Below, piece by piece: positions 1-7,923 of a DNA stretch of 11,813 nucleotides. Numbering within the stretch: position 1 is the stretch's first letter; every line of letters starts with the position of its first letter. A program made the position numbers and the translations under genes. The stretch lies in contig DBCQ01000017.1 in NCBI GenBank assembly GCA_002293155.1, forward strand, positions 5,578-17,390. The letters run 5' to 3'. The notes beneath the pieces are model-generated. The model saw nothing but the letters and a program-made list of their open reading frames with translations. It ran no database searches and was not told where the DNA came from. This DNA is from Burkholderiales bacterium UBA954 (GTDB lineage Bacteria > Pseudomonadota > Gammaproteobacteria > Burkholderiales > Burkholderiaceae_A).

Positions 1-992
1 GCGCAGGCTAGCCGCAGCCCGAACTGGCCTGATTTTTTTAAAAACCGGGAAAGACTATCGGGCCTTGGGGGCGCCTCAAAGACGGCAGTGGCGGCAGGCT
101 CACTTAGGCTTTTGGCCAGCGACTGCGCGATAGCCGCCTGGTTCGATAGGCCCGAGAAGTGTTCGGCAACCTGCTTCACCATGGCTGTGAGGAGTTCCTC
201 CGGGATTGCGCCGGGGCTCTTGGTGGCGGCAAGCCACGGGTCCGACCAGGGCGATTGAGTCCTCGATTCCCAGTGGTTGGCCCAGACCCGGTCCGCTAGA
301 TCGAGTGGGCTTGGAGCCCGAAACCCGACCGACCAGGTCATGCAGTCCTTCCCGATGGCGGTTCCCCGGTGGGCCACATTGGGGGGCAGGTAAAGCAGGT
401 CGCCAGGCGCGAGATTCCAACTCGACTCGGCACGGAACTGTCTGAGGATTTTCAGTGGGGCCCCATCAAGCAAGGCGGGCTTAAACCGGGCTGCGATCTC
501 CCACCGCCGCTCGCCACTGGCCTGCACGAGAAAGACATCATAGGAATCGACATGGGCACCAATGCCTCCGTCGGGTCCAGCCACGCTGATCATCAAATCA
601 TCAAGCCGCGCCTCGGGAATAAATCGAAAGGCGTCGAGAAACAGATCAGCCTCGGGCATTAGGGTGTTGACTTGCTGCACGAGCACCGTCCAGCGTGAGC
701 TGCGGTTTGATGGAATCTGTTTTGCTGTAAAGGGCCCGTGATGAAGCGCCCATCCCGCCCGTGTCTGACGAACGAGTCGCGATTCTGCGCGGTCGTCTTG
801 GCAGAGTGCTAAGACATCATCGATTGACACGGTGGGCTCAAAATCTGGAAACGCACCCCGGACCAGCAGAGGTTTTTTCTGCCAGTAGTCACGCATGAAT
901 TGATTGGGTGTAAGTCCTCCGAGCCAGGTGACGGGTTGATTCGGAAGGGGTCGCTTGGAGCGTTGCTGACCTTGTTGCTGAAGTTGTCGCAT
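1..992 (-). CDS. roxA: JmjC/cupin ribosomal oxygenase (RoxA/YcfD-like), 3' end cut by window
   Basis: Likely a 2-oxoglutarate and Fe(II)-dependent oxygenase of the YcfD/RoxA family; the E. coli member hydroxylates an arginine of ribosomal protein L16 in the cytoplasm. Translation from the ATG at 992 stays open for 330 codons to the window edge; E. coli YcfD is about 373 residues, so only a short C-terminal piece is missing. The family N-terminal signature DYWQKKPLLVRGAF starts at residue 35. The metal-binding HxD is H147-V-D149 (GAHVDSYDVF) and the distal histidine is H208 (NVAHRGTA), spaced almost as in YcfD. The start lies 6 bases after the mutS stop with no Shine-Dalgarno sequence visible, so translation is probably coupled to mutS. 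The family and fold are clear; the exact substrate (L16) is inferred from homologs. Confidence 0.88.
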   Translation of the reverse strand, partial: MRQLQQQGQQRSKRPLPNQPVTWLGGLTPNQFMRDYWQKKPLLVRGAFPDFEPTVSIDDVLALCQDDRAESRLVRQTRAGWALHHGPFTAKQIPSNRSSRWTVLVQQVNTLMPEADLFLDAFRFIPEARLDDLMISVAGPDGGIGAHVDSYDVFLVQASGERRWEIAARFKPALLDGAPLKILRQFRAESSWNLAPGDLLYLPPNVAHRGTAIGKDCMTWSVGFRAPSPLDLADRVWANHWESRTQSPWSDPWLAATKSPGAIPEELLTAMVKQVAEHFSGLSNQAAIAQSLAKSLSEPAATAVFEAPPRPDSLSRFLKKSGQFGLRLAC

Positions 993-998
993 AAGTTA

Positions 999-3488
999 TT
1001 AAAAGAGCTTGAGCTGGGGCTTATTCGTTTCGGCGTGGCCCGCGTGATTAAAGTCTTGCTGTTTCTGGTTCGCAAGGGCCATCACATGTGCTGGCAGTCC
1101 GGCGAGTTTCGCCACCTGGATACCAAAGCTTCTGCTGGCGGGTCCGGGCGAAACCCGATGCAGAAAGACGAGTGTATGTTCATGCTCGACTGCTCCTACA
1201 TGGACATTAACAATACCAGCGCCGTTGGTTGTAGTGGCAAGGGCCGTTAGCTCAAAGTAATGGGTTGCAAAGAGCGTGAGGCAACGATTGTCGTGGGCCA
1301 GGGTCTGCGCAATCGACCATGCCAGTGCAAGCCCATCTGAGGTTGAGGTGCCGCGGCCAATCTCATCCATGAGCACCAGGCTCTTTGGGCTTGCCCGGTG
1401 CAGGATCATGGCCGCCTCGGTCATCTCCACCATGAAGGTAGAGCGCCCACCCGCAAGATCGTCAGCCGCGCCGATGCGTGTAAATATTCGATCGAGTTCT
1501 CCAATGGTGGCTCGCTTGGCCGGCACCGGGGCCCCCATCCGACCGAGTATTGCAATGAGTGCAACCTGACGCATATATGTCGATTTGCCGCCCATATTTG
1601 GCCCCGTGATGATCTGCATGCGATCGCCGCCATCTAGTGTCGTGTCATTGGGCGTGAAATCCGGCATGCTATTGGCCAAAATAGGATGTCGGCCTTCGGT
1701 GATGTGAATCACCGCCTCATCGGAGAGTTCGGGTAGCACCCAGCGGTCTTGGCTGATGTGTGTCGAAAGGCTTGTGAGGCAATCGAGGCTGGCAAACGCC
1801 TCGGCTGCGATCTGGATCTGCGGGACAAAAGGATCCAGTGTGTCGAGCAGGCAATCAAAGAGATACTTCTCCCTTGCAAGGGCCCGCTCCTGGGCCGAGA
1901 GTGCTTTTTCTTCAAAGGCTTTGAGCTCGGGTGTAATGAACCGTTCTGCATTTTTTAGGGTCTGACGACGCTGATAGTCATCCGGTGTTTTTCCAAGCTG
2001 CCCCGCAGTAATCTCAATGAAGTAGCCGTGGACTGCATTAAAGCCCACCTTAAGATTGGCAATTCCTGTGCGCTGCCGCTCCCGGGCCTCCATCGCCAAC
2101 AAGAATTCGCCACTGTCGTTTTGTAGGCTGCGGTATTCGTCGAGTTCGGTATCAAAGCCCGTACGAATGACGCCGCCATCGCGAATCTGTAGGCTGCACT
2201 GATCATCAATGGCACGCTGAAGAAGGGCTGCACACTCGTTTAATACGGAGTGGTGAGCAAGGCCCTGCCCAAGGGCGGTGATTAATGGTGGGGCAAGGTT
2301 CTCGGCTGTAGCCTTCGTGATCAGGTCATGCACCGATTGCAATGCCATAAGCGACTGCTTGAGTGCAAGACACTCTCTTGGGCGTACATTGCGCAGGCTA
2401 ATGCGGCCAGCGATACGGCCAATGTCAGAAATTGATGCAAAGGCGCTACGCAGTTCAGAGCCGAGTTGCTGTGTCGCTTCGGATTTTACGATCCAAGCAA
2501 TTGCAGCCTGCCTGGCACTTACGGCGTGATTGTGCCGAAGTGGCGCGACAATCCATTGCCGAAGTTTTCGGCTTCCCGGTGCAGTGATGCAACGATCAAG
2601 AGCAGATAAGAGCGTGGTCTGATCACTGGCCTCGGCAAATAACGGCGAGACAAGCTCCAGGGTTCGGCGGGCAATGGAATCAATGATCAGGGTGTCATCG
2701 GGGCGAAACTGTTGCGGTGCCTGGAGGTGCGTGAGCGCGCGGCCTTGGCTTCGCTCGGCATAGGTAATCAAGGCGGCGATCGCCCGCAGTGCATGTGTAG
2801 CGTGGGGCTCTTGATCAAGCTCATAGGCCGACAGCGACAAGACCCTGAGCCTACTTCTCAGCAACTCTGCACCACGTTTGGCATCGAATTCCCACGGTGG
2901 GCGCGACGTTACCGTGCCCGTAATCTCACCTCGTAGACTGCAGGTCTCACTCAGAATCACCTCTGCGGGGTTGATCTGTGTGAGCAGTGCATTCCACGGA
3001 TAGTGCGCATCACAGCGTGCCCAGTAGAGTTCACCGCTTGCCACATCGCACCAGGCAATGGCAGCATGGGTGTGGCCGCCTTGCTCTTCGATATCGATGG
3101 CCGCACACCAGGCCTGCACACGATCAGGAATTAAACTGGCTTCATTCATGGTGCCGGGTGTGATCACGCGGACCACCTTGCGCTCTACCGGGCCTTTTGA
3201 GGTTGCGGGGTCGCCGACTTGTTCGCAGATCGCGACCGACAATCCTTTGGCCAGTAGTTTTGCAAGATAGCCTTCGGCGGATTGGACAGGAACACCTGCC
3301 ATTGGAATTGGGGCGCCATTACTCTGGCCCCGTGCGGTGAGCGTAATGCCAAGTAATCGAGATGCAGATTGGGCATCCTGATAGAAGAGTTCGTAGAAGT
3401 CGCCCATGCGATAAAACACGAGCATGTCCGGATACTCGGCTTTTACCGCCAGGTATTGGCGCATCATGGGCGTGTGAGCGTTACTCAT
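999..3488 (-). CDS. mutS: DNA mismatch repair protein MutS
   Basis: MutS recognises base mismatches and small loops after replication and, with ATP and MutL, starts strand-directed repair. The protein is 829 residues (E. coli 853). The ATG at 3488 is chosen because the N-terminus [13 protein letters not shown] matches the family start; an in-frame ATG at 3674 would add 62 unrelated residues lying inside suhB. The mismatch-wedge motif F31-Y32-E33 is in MGDFYELF. The Walker A loop GPNMGGKST is at residues 629-637 and the Walker B acidic pair at D708-E709 in [10 protein letters not shown]. The last five residues, QLKLF, match the beta sliding-clamp binding consensus. The C-terminal tetramerisation region that follows this motif in E. 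coli is absent, and the reading frame ends with TAATAA. It starts 25 bases after the suhB stop; no Shine-Dalgarno sequence is seen. Confidence 0.97.
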   Translation of the reverse strand: MSNAHTPMMRQYLAVKAEYPDMLVFYRMGDFYELFYQDAQSASRLLGITLTARGQSNGAPIPMAGVPVQSAEGYLAKLLAKGLSVAICEQVGDPATSKGPVERKVVRVITPGTMNEASLIPDRVQAWCAAIDIEEQGGHTHAAIAWCDVASGELYWARCDAHYPWNALLTQINPAEVILSETCSLRGEITGTVTSRPPWEFDAKRGAELLRSRLRVLSLSAYELDQEPHATHALRAIAALITYAERSQGRALTHLQAPQQFRPDDTLIIDSIARRTLELVSPLFAEASDQTTLLSALDRCITAPGSRKLRQWIVAPLRHNHAVSARQAAIAWIVKSEATQQLGSELRSAFASISDIGRIAGRISLRNVRPRECLALKQSLMALQSVHDLITKATAENLAPPLITALGQGLAHHSVLNECAALLQRAIDDQCSLQIRDGGVIRTGFDTELDEYRSLQNDSGEFLLAMEARERQRTGIANLKVGFNAVHGYFIEITAGQLGKTPDDYQRRQTLKNAERFITPELKAFEEKALSAQERALAREKYLFDCLLDTLDPFVPQIQIAAEAFASLDCLTSLSTHISQDRWVLPELSDEAVIHITEGRHPILANSMPDFTPNDTTLDGGDRMQIITGPNMGGKSTYMRQVALIAILGRMGAPVPAKRATIGELDRIFTRIGAADDLAGGRSTFMVEMTEAAMILHRASPKSLVLMDEIGRGTSTSDGLALAWSIAQTLAHDNRCLTLFATHYFELTALATTTNGAGIVNVHVGAVEHEHTLVFLHRVSPGPASRSFGIQVAKLAGLPAHVMALANQKQQDFNHAGHAETNKPQLKLF

Positions 3489-3513
3489 GATCAACAACGG
3501 GTGAGGGGTTGAG

Positions 3514-4371
3514 TTACCGAGAGTCCATCTGTTGCTTGAGTGCGGGCCCTTTTTTCGGATCAACGAGTTTGTACTTCGATAAAATAGAAACGAGTTGGCC
3601 AAAAACTTTGGGTGAGGCGCCAATAATATTCTCTTGGAATAGATAATCCGAATCGCCTTTAAAGTCGCCGACAAGCCCTCCGGCCTCAGTGATTAAGAGG
3701 CTACCCGCTGCTGCATCCCAAGGCATAAGCCCCATTTCAAAAAAGCCATCAAGACGCCCGCAGGCAACGTAGGCTAAATCAAGGGCGGCTGCGCCGGGCC
3801 GACGCAGCCCTGCGGTCTTCTGGGTAAGTTCTTTAAACATTACCGTGAAGGTCTCGAGGGATTCGAAGTCTCGAAAAGGAAAGCCGGTTCCAATGAGGCT
3901 TTCATCGAGTCGGTCGCGTTGGGCAACGCGGATGCGGCGGTCGTTGAGCATCGCTCCCTTGCCTTTTGAGGCAATAAACAAATCATTGCGCACGGGGTCG
4001 TAGATTACCGCCTGTGTAATCTGACCCCGATACGACAGGCCGATCGAGACTGCGTATTGTGGAAACCCGTGAATAAAGTTAGTGGTGCCATCGAGCGGAT
4101 CGATGATCCACACAAACTCAGACGCCGACTTGCGTTGGCCATTGCGCCCGGCGCCTGCGGTCCCGGTTTCCTCTGCCAGGAAATCATGGTCGGGGTAGGC
4201 GGTGGCGAGTACCTCAATAATTGCTGCCTCAGCGGCCTGGTCGACTTCGGTGACAAAGTCGTTCGGTGCCTTGCGTCCGATCCGAAGAAGATCGAGGTCA
4301 AGGCTTGCGCGATTGATAATGGTGCCTGCACGGCGGGCAGCTTTAACTGCCGTATTGAGCAATGGATGCAT
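3514..4371 (-). CDS. suhB: Inositol-1-monophosphatase family protein SuhB
   Basis: Mg2+-dependent phosphatase of the inositol monophosphatase fold. In E. coli SuhB also joins the NusA-dependent ribosomal RNA antitermination complex, and that role may matter more than the phosphatase activity. The protein is 285 residues (E. coli 267). Metal-site motifs are all present: E67-E68 in FLAEETG, D91-P-L-D94-G-T-T in [12 protein letters not shown], and W218-D219-A-A near the C-terminus. A lysine-rich tail of about 18 residues follows the conserved core. It is divergent from trmJ, as suhB and trmJ are in E. coli, with 47 bases between their starts, and is followed by mutS after 25 bases. No clear Shine-Dalgarno sequence precedes the ATG. 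Confidence 0.95.
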   Translation of the reverse strand: MHPLLNTAVKAARRAGTIINRASLDLDLLRIGRKAPNDFVTEVDQAAEAAIIEVLATAYPDHDFLAEETGTAGAGRNGQRKSASEFVWIIDPLDGTTNFIHGFPQYAVSIGLSYRGQITQAVIYDPVRNDLFIASKGKGAMLNDRRIRVAQRDRLDESLIGTGFPFRDFESLETFTVMFKELTQKTAGLRRPGAAALDLAYVACGRLDGFFEMGLMPWDAAAGSLLITEAGGLVGDFKGDSDYLFQENIIGASPKVFGQLVSILSKYKLVDPKKGPALKQQMDSR

Positions 4372-4418
4372 GGTCGAGTCTTTTAAGGAGCGAGGAAAAA
4401 CAAGGCATCATTGTGCCT
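4372..4418. promoter_or_regulatory. Divergent suhB/trmJ intergenic region
   Basis: These 47 bases must hold the translation signals of both genes and part of at least one promoter, because the flanking genes point away from each other. An AAGGAG at 4385-4390 looks like a Shine-Dalgarno core for the plus strand, but no ATG, GTG or TTG follows it at normal distance. A weaker AAGG at 4402-4405 sits 7 bases before GTG 4413 and 13 before ATG 4419. I cannot assign convincing -35 and -10 boxes on either strand; promoters may extend into the coding ends. Confidence 0.35.
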
Positions 4419-5228
4419 ATGCAAGATTCTAGATCCTTTCCTGTCTTAGCGGATGTATTGCGGCGCATTCGTTTTGTGCTGGCCAATCCCAGCCATCCCG
4501 GTAATGTCGGCTCGACCGCACGCGCGATGCAGGCGATGGGCTTTCACCAGCTCTTTCTGGTTGACCCTGAAGACTCCAAGATAGCAATGCGGGCCGATGC
4601 GGTAGCCCTATCCTCGGGAGCGGCGCGGGTGCTCTCCGGGGTGGTGGTCTGTTCGCTAGACCAGGCGCTTGGCCCCTCGACCTGGAGTTGCGCTCTGAGC
4701 GCTCGTACGCGGGAGTTTGAGCCGCCTCGTCTATCGCTTGAGGCCGCCTGCGAATCCTTGCTCGACCACTTCGAGCGTGCACCTGGGGCGCAGGCCGCTT
4801 TTGTGTTTGGGGCAGAACGATCAGGCCTCACCAACGATCAGTTGTTGGCATGCCGCCATGTCTGCAGTTTCGATGTTGAAGAGAAATTTAGCTCCTTAAA
4901 TCTCGCTCAGGCAGTTCAGGTTGTCGCTTACGCAATGCGGCGCGCAGCCCGAGAGCGTCTGGTGGGTGCAATGACGATGGTGATGGACGACAACCTCGCG
5001 AATCGAGTCGGTAATCAGCGTGAGACCGCCAAGCCTGCCGACCATGCTGCTGTTGCGGGATTGCACGCCCATCTGGTTCGTGTTGCGGTTCGGGTTGGGT
5101 ATTTAAAGCCAGACAATCCGGGCCGATTTGATGAGCGGCTGAAGCGGTTTTTAGCCCGAAAAGAGATGTGGGAGGATGAAGTACAGATGTTAAGAGGGCT
5201 ATGCACAGAGATTGAGCGGCTCTCCTGA
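4419..5228 (+). CDS. trmJ: tRNA (cytidine/uridine-32-2'-O)-methyltransferase TrmJ
   Basis: SPOUT-class methyltransferase that uses S-adenosylmethionine to methylate the 2'-OH of nucleotide 32 in the anticodon loop of some tRNAs. From the ATG at 4419 it is 269 residues (E. coli TrmJ 246). The SPOUT motifs are in order: NPSHPGNVGSTARAM at residues 23-37, FGAERSGLTNDQL at 130-142 and SSLNLAQAVQVVAYAM at 158-173, the last two forming the trefoil-knot cofactor site. A helical C-terminal extension with FDERLKRFLARKEM follows, as in TrmJ. The start could also be GTG 4413, which has AAGG at better spacing and adds two residues; a longer frame from 4362 overlaps suhB and is unlikely. cysE follows after 12 bases, so the two are probably co-transcribed. 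Confidence 0.93.
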   Translation: MQDSRSFPVLADVLRRIRFVLANPSHPGNVGSTARAMQAMGFHQLFLVDPEDSKIAMRADAVALSSGAARVLSGVVVCSLDQALGPSTWSCALSARTREFEPPRLSLEAACESLLDHFERAPGAQAAFVFGAERSGLTNDQLLACRHVCSFDVEEKFSSLNLAQAVQVVAYAMRRAARERLVGAMTMVMDDNLANRVGNQRETAKPADHAAVAGLHAHLVRVAVRVGYLKPDNPGRFDERLKRFLARKEMWEDEVQMLRGLCTEIERLS

Positions 5229-5240
5229 TACTCTTATGCC

Positions 5241-5921
5241 ATGTTAAACGCCCTTCGAGACGACATCCAAGCCATTCTCGACCGCGATCCCGCGGCGAGA
5301 AACACCTTCGAGGTCTTGACCTGTTATCCCGGCTTACATGCCTTGTGGCTTCATCGCCTGGCCCATCTGTTCTGGGCCTCTGATCTTGCGCCCCTGCGGT
5401 GGTTTGCCCGATTCATCGCAATGTTGTCGCGTTGGCTAACCGGTATTGAAATCCATCCGGGGGCAAGGCTCGGACGCGGGGTATTCATTGATCATGGCAT
5501 GGGTGTGGTAATTGGTGAGACAACCGAGATTGGTGACCACTGCACGATTTATCAAGGTGTAACGCTTGGTGGCACATCATTGGTTAAAGGCAGTAAGCGT
5601 CACCCAACACTCGAGTCGCGTGTCGTGGTGGGTGCGGGTGCAAAGGTGTTGGGCCCCTTTACGGTCGGAGAGGCCGCAAAAATCGGATCCAATGCGGTTG
5701 TGGTGAAGGCGGTACCCGCAGGCGCCACCGTGATCGGTATCCCCGCGCGTATTGTCGATGAACAATATGCGGATTCCATGGCACGGCAGGTCGAGGGTGA
5801 TCGCTTTGCAGCCTACGGTGTGACCCCTGGTCTACAGGACCCAGTCGATGTGGTGTTGCATCAGTTGGTCGACGAACTTAAGCGACAGCAAGAGGAAATC
5901 GAGGCGTTAAAAAAACGCTAA
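5241..5921 (+). CDS. cysE: Serine O-acetyltransferase CysE
   Basis: Transfers acetyl from acetyl-CoA to L-serine, giving O-acetylserine, the precursor for cysteine synthesis. The protein is 226 residues, shorter than E. coli CysE (273) at the N-terminal helical domain and close to the Bacillus-type length. Residues from about 70 to 170 show left-handed beta-helix hexapeptide repeats: [44 protein letters not shown]. The catalytic histidine is H85 in IDHGMG. The position of E. coli Asp143 is Glu70 here, as I recall for B. subtilis CysE. The C-terminus is a charged, coiled-coil-like tail ([16 protein letters not shown]) rather than the E. coli feedback tail. It starts 12 bases after trmJ, and its TAA overlaps the lpxH stop on the other strand. 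Confidence 0.95.
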   Translation: MLNALRDDIQAILDRDPAARNTFEVLTCYPGLHALWLHRLAHLFWASDLAPLRWFARFIAMLSRWLTGIEIHPGARLGRGVFIDHGMGVVIGETTEIGDHCTIYQGVTLGGTSLVKGSKRHPTLESRVVVGAGAKVLGPFTVGEAAKIGSNAVVVKAVPAGATVIGIPARIVDEQYADSMARQVEGDRFAAYGVTPGLQDPVDVVLHQLVDELKRQQEEIEALKKR

Positions 5922-6700
5922 ATCGCCTGAATTCCTGCTGCATCCACCCAGAGGCCTCCGCCATGGGGCGGTGCCCAGTCCGGAAGTACCCAGCGTAACT
6001 TTCCATTGGACATCACACTGCGCCCAGGCCTGTGGGTATGGCCGTGCAGTAAAAGGTCGGCGCCTAATTGGTCAGTCAAGAAGGCGGCATCGGCATCGGT
6101 GACATCCATGATCGCCATTGATTTAACTGATTTCTCGTGCTCACTCTGCATCCGCAAATCACGTGCGACCTCTTGCCGCTGTGCTAAGGGCTTACTTAGG
6201 AAATCGGTCTGCCATGGGCCAGTTCTCAGCTGACGGCGAAAGGCTTGATAGTCGGTATCCGCGGTGCAGAGCTGGTCACCATGGGTGAGGAGAATTTTCA
6301 GACCTGAATCAATACTCAATACGCAAGGGTCACGCAGTAGCGTAGCTGCGCAGGCGTTAGCGAACTGATCGCCCAATAAAAAATCGCGATTGCCATGCAT
6401 GATATAGGGGGCATGGCCTCTTTGAGCGAGTTGCTGCAAGCAGGTCACGAGTCGCGTCTCGCAGGTGTTTGGGCCTGCAGTGTCTAAAAGATCATCACCG
6501 ATCCAGGCGTCAAAACAGTCGCCCAGGATAATGATCGACTCGGGCTTTAGGCGTATCGATTCGCGCTCAAGCCAGCCCAGGAATCGATCGGTGAGCTCTG
6601 GGTCGTCGTTACTAAGATGAATATCAGAGCAGAGCAGGGCAGAGCGAGTCCCAAGCGCGGCTTGTCTTGCGCCTGGCTGAGATTCGCCCGGAGTACTCAT
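5918..6700 (-). CDS. lpxH: UDP-2,3-diacylglucosamine diphosphatase LpxH
   Basis: Peripheral membrane calcineurin-like phosphoesterase of lipid A synthesis; it hydrolyses UDP-2,3-diacylglucosamine to lipid X and UMP. The protein is 260 residues (E. coli 240) with about 18 extra residues before the catalytic core. Metal-binding motifs are complete: D26-I-H28 in [10 protein letters not shown]61 in [12 protein letters not shown]104-R-D106 in [11 protein letters not shown]140 in LLTHGDQL, and H221-T-H223 in LLHGHTHRP. The start ATG lies 2 bases after the ppiB stop, indicating translational coupling. Its stop TAG shares bases 5919-5920 with the stop of convergent cysE. No internal Met offers a better start before the DIH motif. 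Confidence 0.95.
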   Translation of the reverse strand: MSTPGESQPGARQAALGTRSALLCSDIHLSNDDPELTDRFLGWLERESIRLKPESIIILGDCFDAWIGDDLLDTAGPNTCETRLVTCLQQLAQRGHAPYIMHGNRDFLLGDQFANACAATLLRDPCVLSIDSGLKILLTHGDQLCTADTDYQAFRRQLRTGPWQTDFLSKPLAQRQEVARDLRMQSEHEKSVKSMAIMDVTDADAAFLTDQLGADLLLHGHTHRPGRSVMSNGKLRWVLPDWAPPHGGGLWVDAAGIQAI

Positions 6701-6702
6701 TA

Positions 6703-7200
6703 CTACTTTGCGATTTCCGCCTTCAGAATCGAGACAGGTTCGAGCGGAACGTTCTGATGAAAGCCGTTATTACCCGTCTTTACTTTCTTAATCTTGTCCA
6801 CCACATCAGTGCCCGCTACAACTTTTCCGAAAACGGCATAGCCCCAGCCACTCGATGTTGGAGAGCTGAAATTTAAGAAATCGTTATCCGCTACGTTAAT
6901 AAAAAACTGCGCACTCGCTGAGTGTGGGTCGCTCGTGCGGGCCATCGCGATGGTGTATTTCATATTCTTTAGCCCATTATCGGCCTCGTTTTGAATGGTA
7001 TTTTTTGCGGGTTTCTGATCCATCTTTGCGGTGAAGCCACCCCCTTGGATCATGAAGTTATCCATCACGCGATGGAAAATCGTGCCATCGTAGTGGCCTG
7101 ATTTAACGTAGGCTACAAAGTTATCAACGGTCTTGGGGGCCTTCTTGCCGTCTAACTCGAGCGTGATGTCGCCCATTGAGGTTTTTAGGTTCACTTTCAT
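6703..7200 (-). CDS. ppiB: Cytoplasmic cyclophilin-type peptidyl-prolyl cis-trans isomerase
   Basis: Catalyses cis-trans isomerisation of X-Pro bonds during protein folding. From the ATG at 7200 it is 165 residues (E. coli PpiB 164) and collinear with it throughout. An in-frame ATG at 7215 adds five residues, but a GGAG at 7210-7213 lies 9 bases before ATG 7200 and supports the shorter form. Cyclophilin motifs are [16 protein letters not shown] at residues 41-56, with catalytic arginine R44, then [18 protein letters not shown] at about 86-103 and the later core [11 protein letters not shown]. There is no signal peptide, so it should be cytoplasmic. Many Burkholderiales, as I recall, carry two ppi genes here, a secreted and a cytoplasmic one; only this one is present. 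It is followed by lpxH and preceded by the TPR gene 40 bases away. Confidence 0.95.
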   Translation of the reverse strand: MKVNLKTSMGDITLELDGKKAPKTVDNFVAYVKSGHYDGTIFHRVMDNFMIQGGGFTAKMDQKPAKNTIQNEADNGLKNMKYTIAMARTSDPHSASAQFFINVADNDFLNFSSPTSSGWGYAVFGKVVAGTDVVDKIKKVKTGNNGFHQNVPLEPVSILKAEIAK

Positions 7201-7209
7201 TGTGGCATT

Positions 7210-7213
7210 CTCC
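7210..7213 (-). promoter_or_regulatory. Shine-Dalgarno site of ppiB
   Basis: On the minus strand this reads GGAG, followed by 9 bases and the ATG at 7200. It lies on top of the upstream in-frame ATG at 7215 and so decides between the two possible starts in favour of 7200. Confidence 0.6.
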
Positions 7214-7240
7214 ATATCAATAATTGAGTTCAGGTTGGTA

Positions 7241-7864
7241 TTAGCGGTTCGTGAGGATTCGTGAAGAACGCATCGCTGGCATCTTGTTGAGATAATCGAG
7301 TTTGAGTCTCACGCTGGGCGAGGGTTGATTTGATTTGGCGGCTTTCTGATAGGCGCTCATCGCAAGCCGCGTATAGACATCGGCTAGGTTTTCGTGGGCA
7401 AGCGCATAGTCTGGCCGGTTCTGGACGGCGCGCTCGAGTAATAAACGCGCCTTCTGAAGATCGTTCTGATCGACATAGAGCGCCGCTAGGTTGTTATAGG
7501 TTTCCGCCAGCTCCGGGAAATCTTCAGTGAGTAACTCAAAGACTGAAATCGCCTCTGCAGTCTTTCCGATTTCGGCAAAGAGTACGCCCTGGAGAAACCG
7601 CCATTGGGGGTCTCTTGGCCTTTTGGCAAGGTTGGATTCAACACGGTCAGCCGCCTCACGCCATTGCTGTCGGGCAACAAATTCACGCGCTTCGATCAAT
7701 TCGGGTGAGGCCGAGGGGGCCATGGGACGGCCAGGCATTAAGCCCGTGCGGTTCGCGGGCTGGTCTGCCGATTGCGGGGCCGGGGTCTGCGCGGCGGCTG
7801 GCCCTACAAGGGCCAAGGCGAGAGCCAGCGATAGGGCAATAATGGAGTTGTTGGTCATTCCCAT
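7241..7864 (-). CDS. Secreted tetratricopeptide-repeat protein
   Basis: Function unknown; TPR repeats usually mediate protein-protein contacts. The 207-residue protein begins with a hydrophobic segment (residues about 8-20, [13 protein letters not shown]) followed by a small-residue cleavage site, PAAA/Q at 25-26, suggesting export to the periplasm. The segment before it, MGMTNNS, has no lysine or arginine, which is unusual for a signal peptide. A low-complexity Pro/Ala linker (about 27-52) leads to three or four TPR-like helix pairs: about 53-84, 86-119 ([20 protein letters not shown]), 120-153 ([20 protein letters not shown]) and a partial one from 154 ([11 protein letters not shown]). The end is basic. 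A TPR gene between ppi and cysS is, as I recall, a conserved arrangement in betaproteobacteria. ATG 7858 is an alternative start two codons in. Confidence 0.85.
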   Translation of the reverse strand: MGMTNNSIIALSLALALALVGPAAAQTPAPQSADQPANRTGLMPGRPMAPSASPELIEAREFVARQQWREAADRVESNLAKRPRDPQWRFLQGVLFAEIGKTAEAISVFELLTEDFPELAETYNNLAALYVDQNDLQKARLLLERAVQNRPDYALAHENLADVYTRLAMSAYQKAAKSNQPSPSVRLKLDYLNKMPAMRSSRILTNR

Positions 7865-7919
7865 AAAATGCGAGCAGTTGCAGTAATTCTCTGGGACTTG
7901 AGTCTAGCATGGTGAATTC
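7865..7919. promoter_or_regulatory. Divergent TPR-gene/cysS intergenic region
   Basis: These 55 bases form the longest gap in the window and separate two divergent genes, so promoters in both directions are expected here or just inside the genes. On the plus strand TTGCAG (7878-7883) and TAGCAT (7905-7910) resemble -35 and -10 elements, but the 21-base spacer is too long for a confident call. Nothing convincing was found on the minus strand. Confidence 0.3.
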
Positions 7920-7923
7920 TTGA
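7909..7923 (+). other. Five-codon reading frame overlapping the cysS start
   Basis: ATG GTG AAT TCT TGA encodes M-V-N-S and ends in a TGA that overlaps the cysS start as TTGA (7920-7923). The Shine-Dalgarno-like GGTGA for cysS (7911-7915) is embedded in it. It could act as a coupling minicistron, but such tiny frames are common by chance and there is no clear ribosome-binding site before its own ATG. Confidence 0.2.
7911..7915 (+). promoter_or_regulatory. Probable Shine-Dalgarno site of cysS
   Basis: GGTGA complements the anti-Shine-Dalgarno end of 16S rRNA (the last part of AGGAGGTGA) and is 4 bases before TTG 7920. The register is suitable and supports the TTG start of cysS. Confidence 0.5.

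Noticed and set aside
1..992. Frameshifted or broken gene at the left end
   Set aside because: Manual translation of the minus strand from 992 is open without interruption to the edge with all family motifs in one frame; it is simply cut by the window.
809..1075. Minus-strand 88-codon open frame across the mutS-oxygenase junction
   Set aside because: It is out of frame with two genes whose conserved motifs cover the same bases.
900..1250. Plus-strand 116-codon open frame opposite the mutS end
   Set aside because: It is antisense to clearly conserved MutS and oxygenase coding sequence, and its product resembles nothing I know.
1697..1714. Perfect hairpin CGGTGAT-GTGA-ATCACCG inside mutS
   Set aside because: Seven-base stems with short loops arise by chance, it encodes conserved MutS sequence, and it has no T run or nearby gene end.
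3488..3674. Longer MutS start at 3674
   Set aside because: The added 62 residues lie within suhB and do not resemble MutS, while residues from 3488 match the family N-terminus.
5236..5247. Tiny frame ATG CCA TGT TAA overlapping the cysE start, containing one Cys codon
   Set aside because: A cysteine-sensing leader would be expected to hold several Cys codons, a ribosome-binding site and an attenuator; none is present.
7527..7886. Plus-strand 119-codon open frame opposite the TPR gene
   Set aside because: Antisense shadow; the TPR frame has a signal peptide and repeat pattern, this one has no recognisable features.
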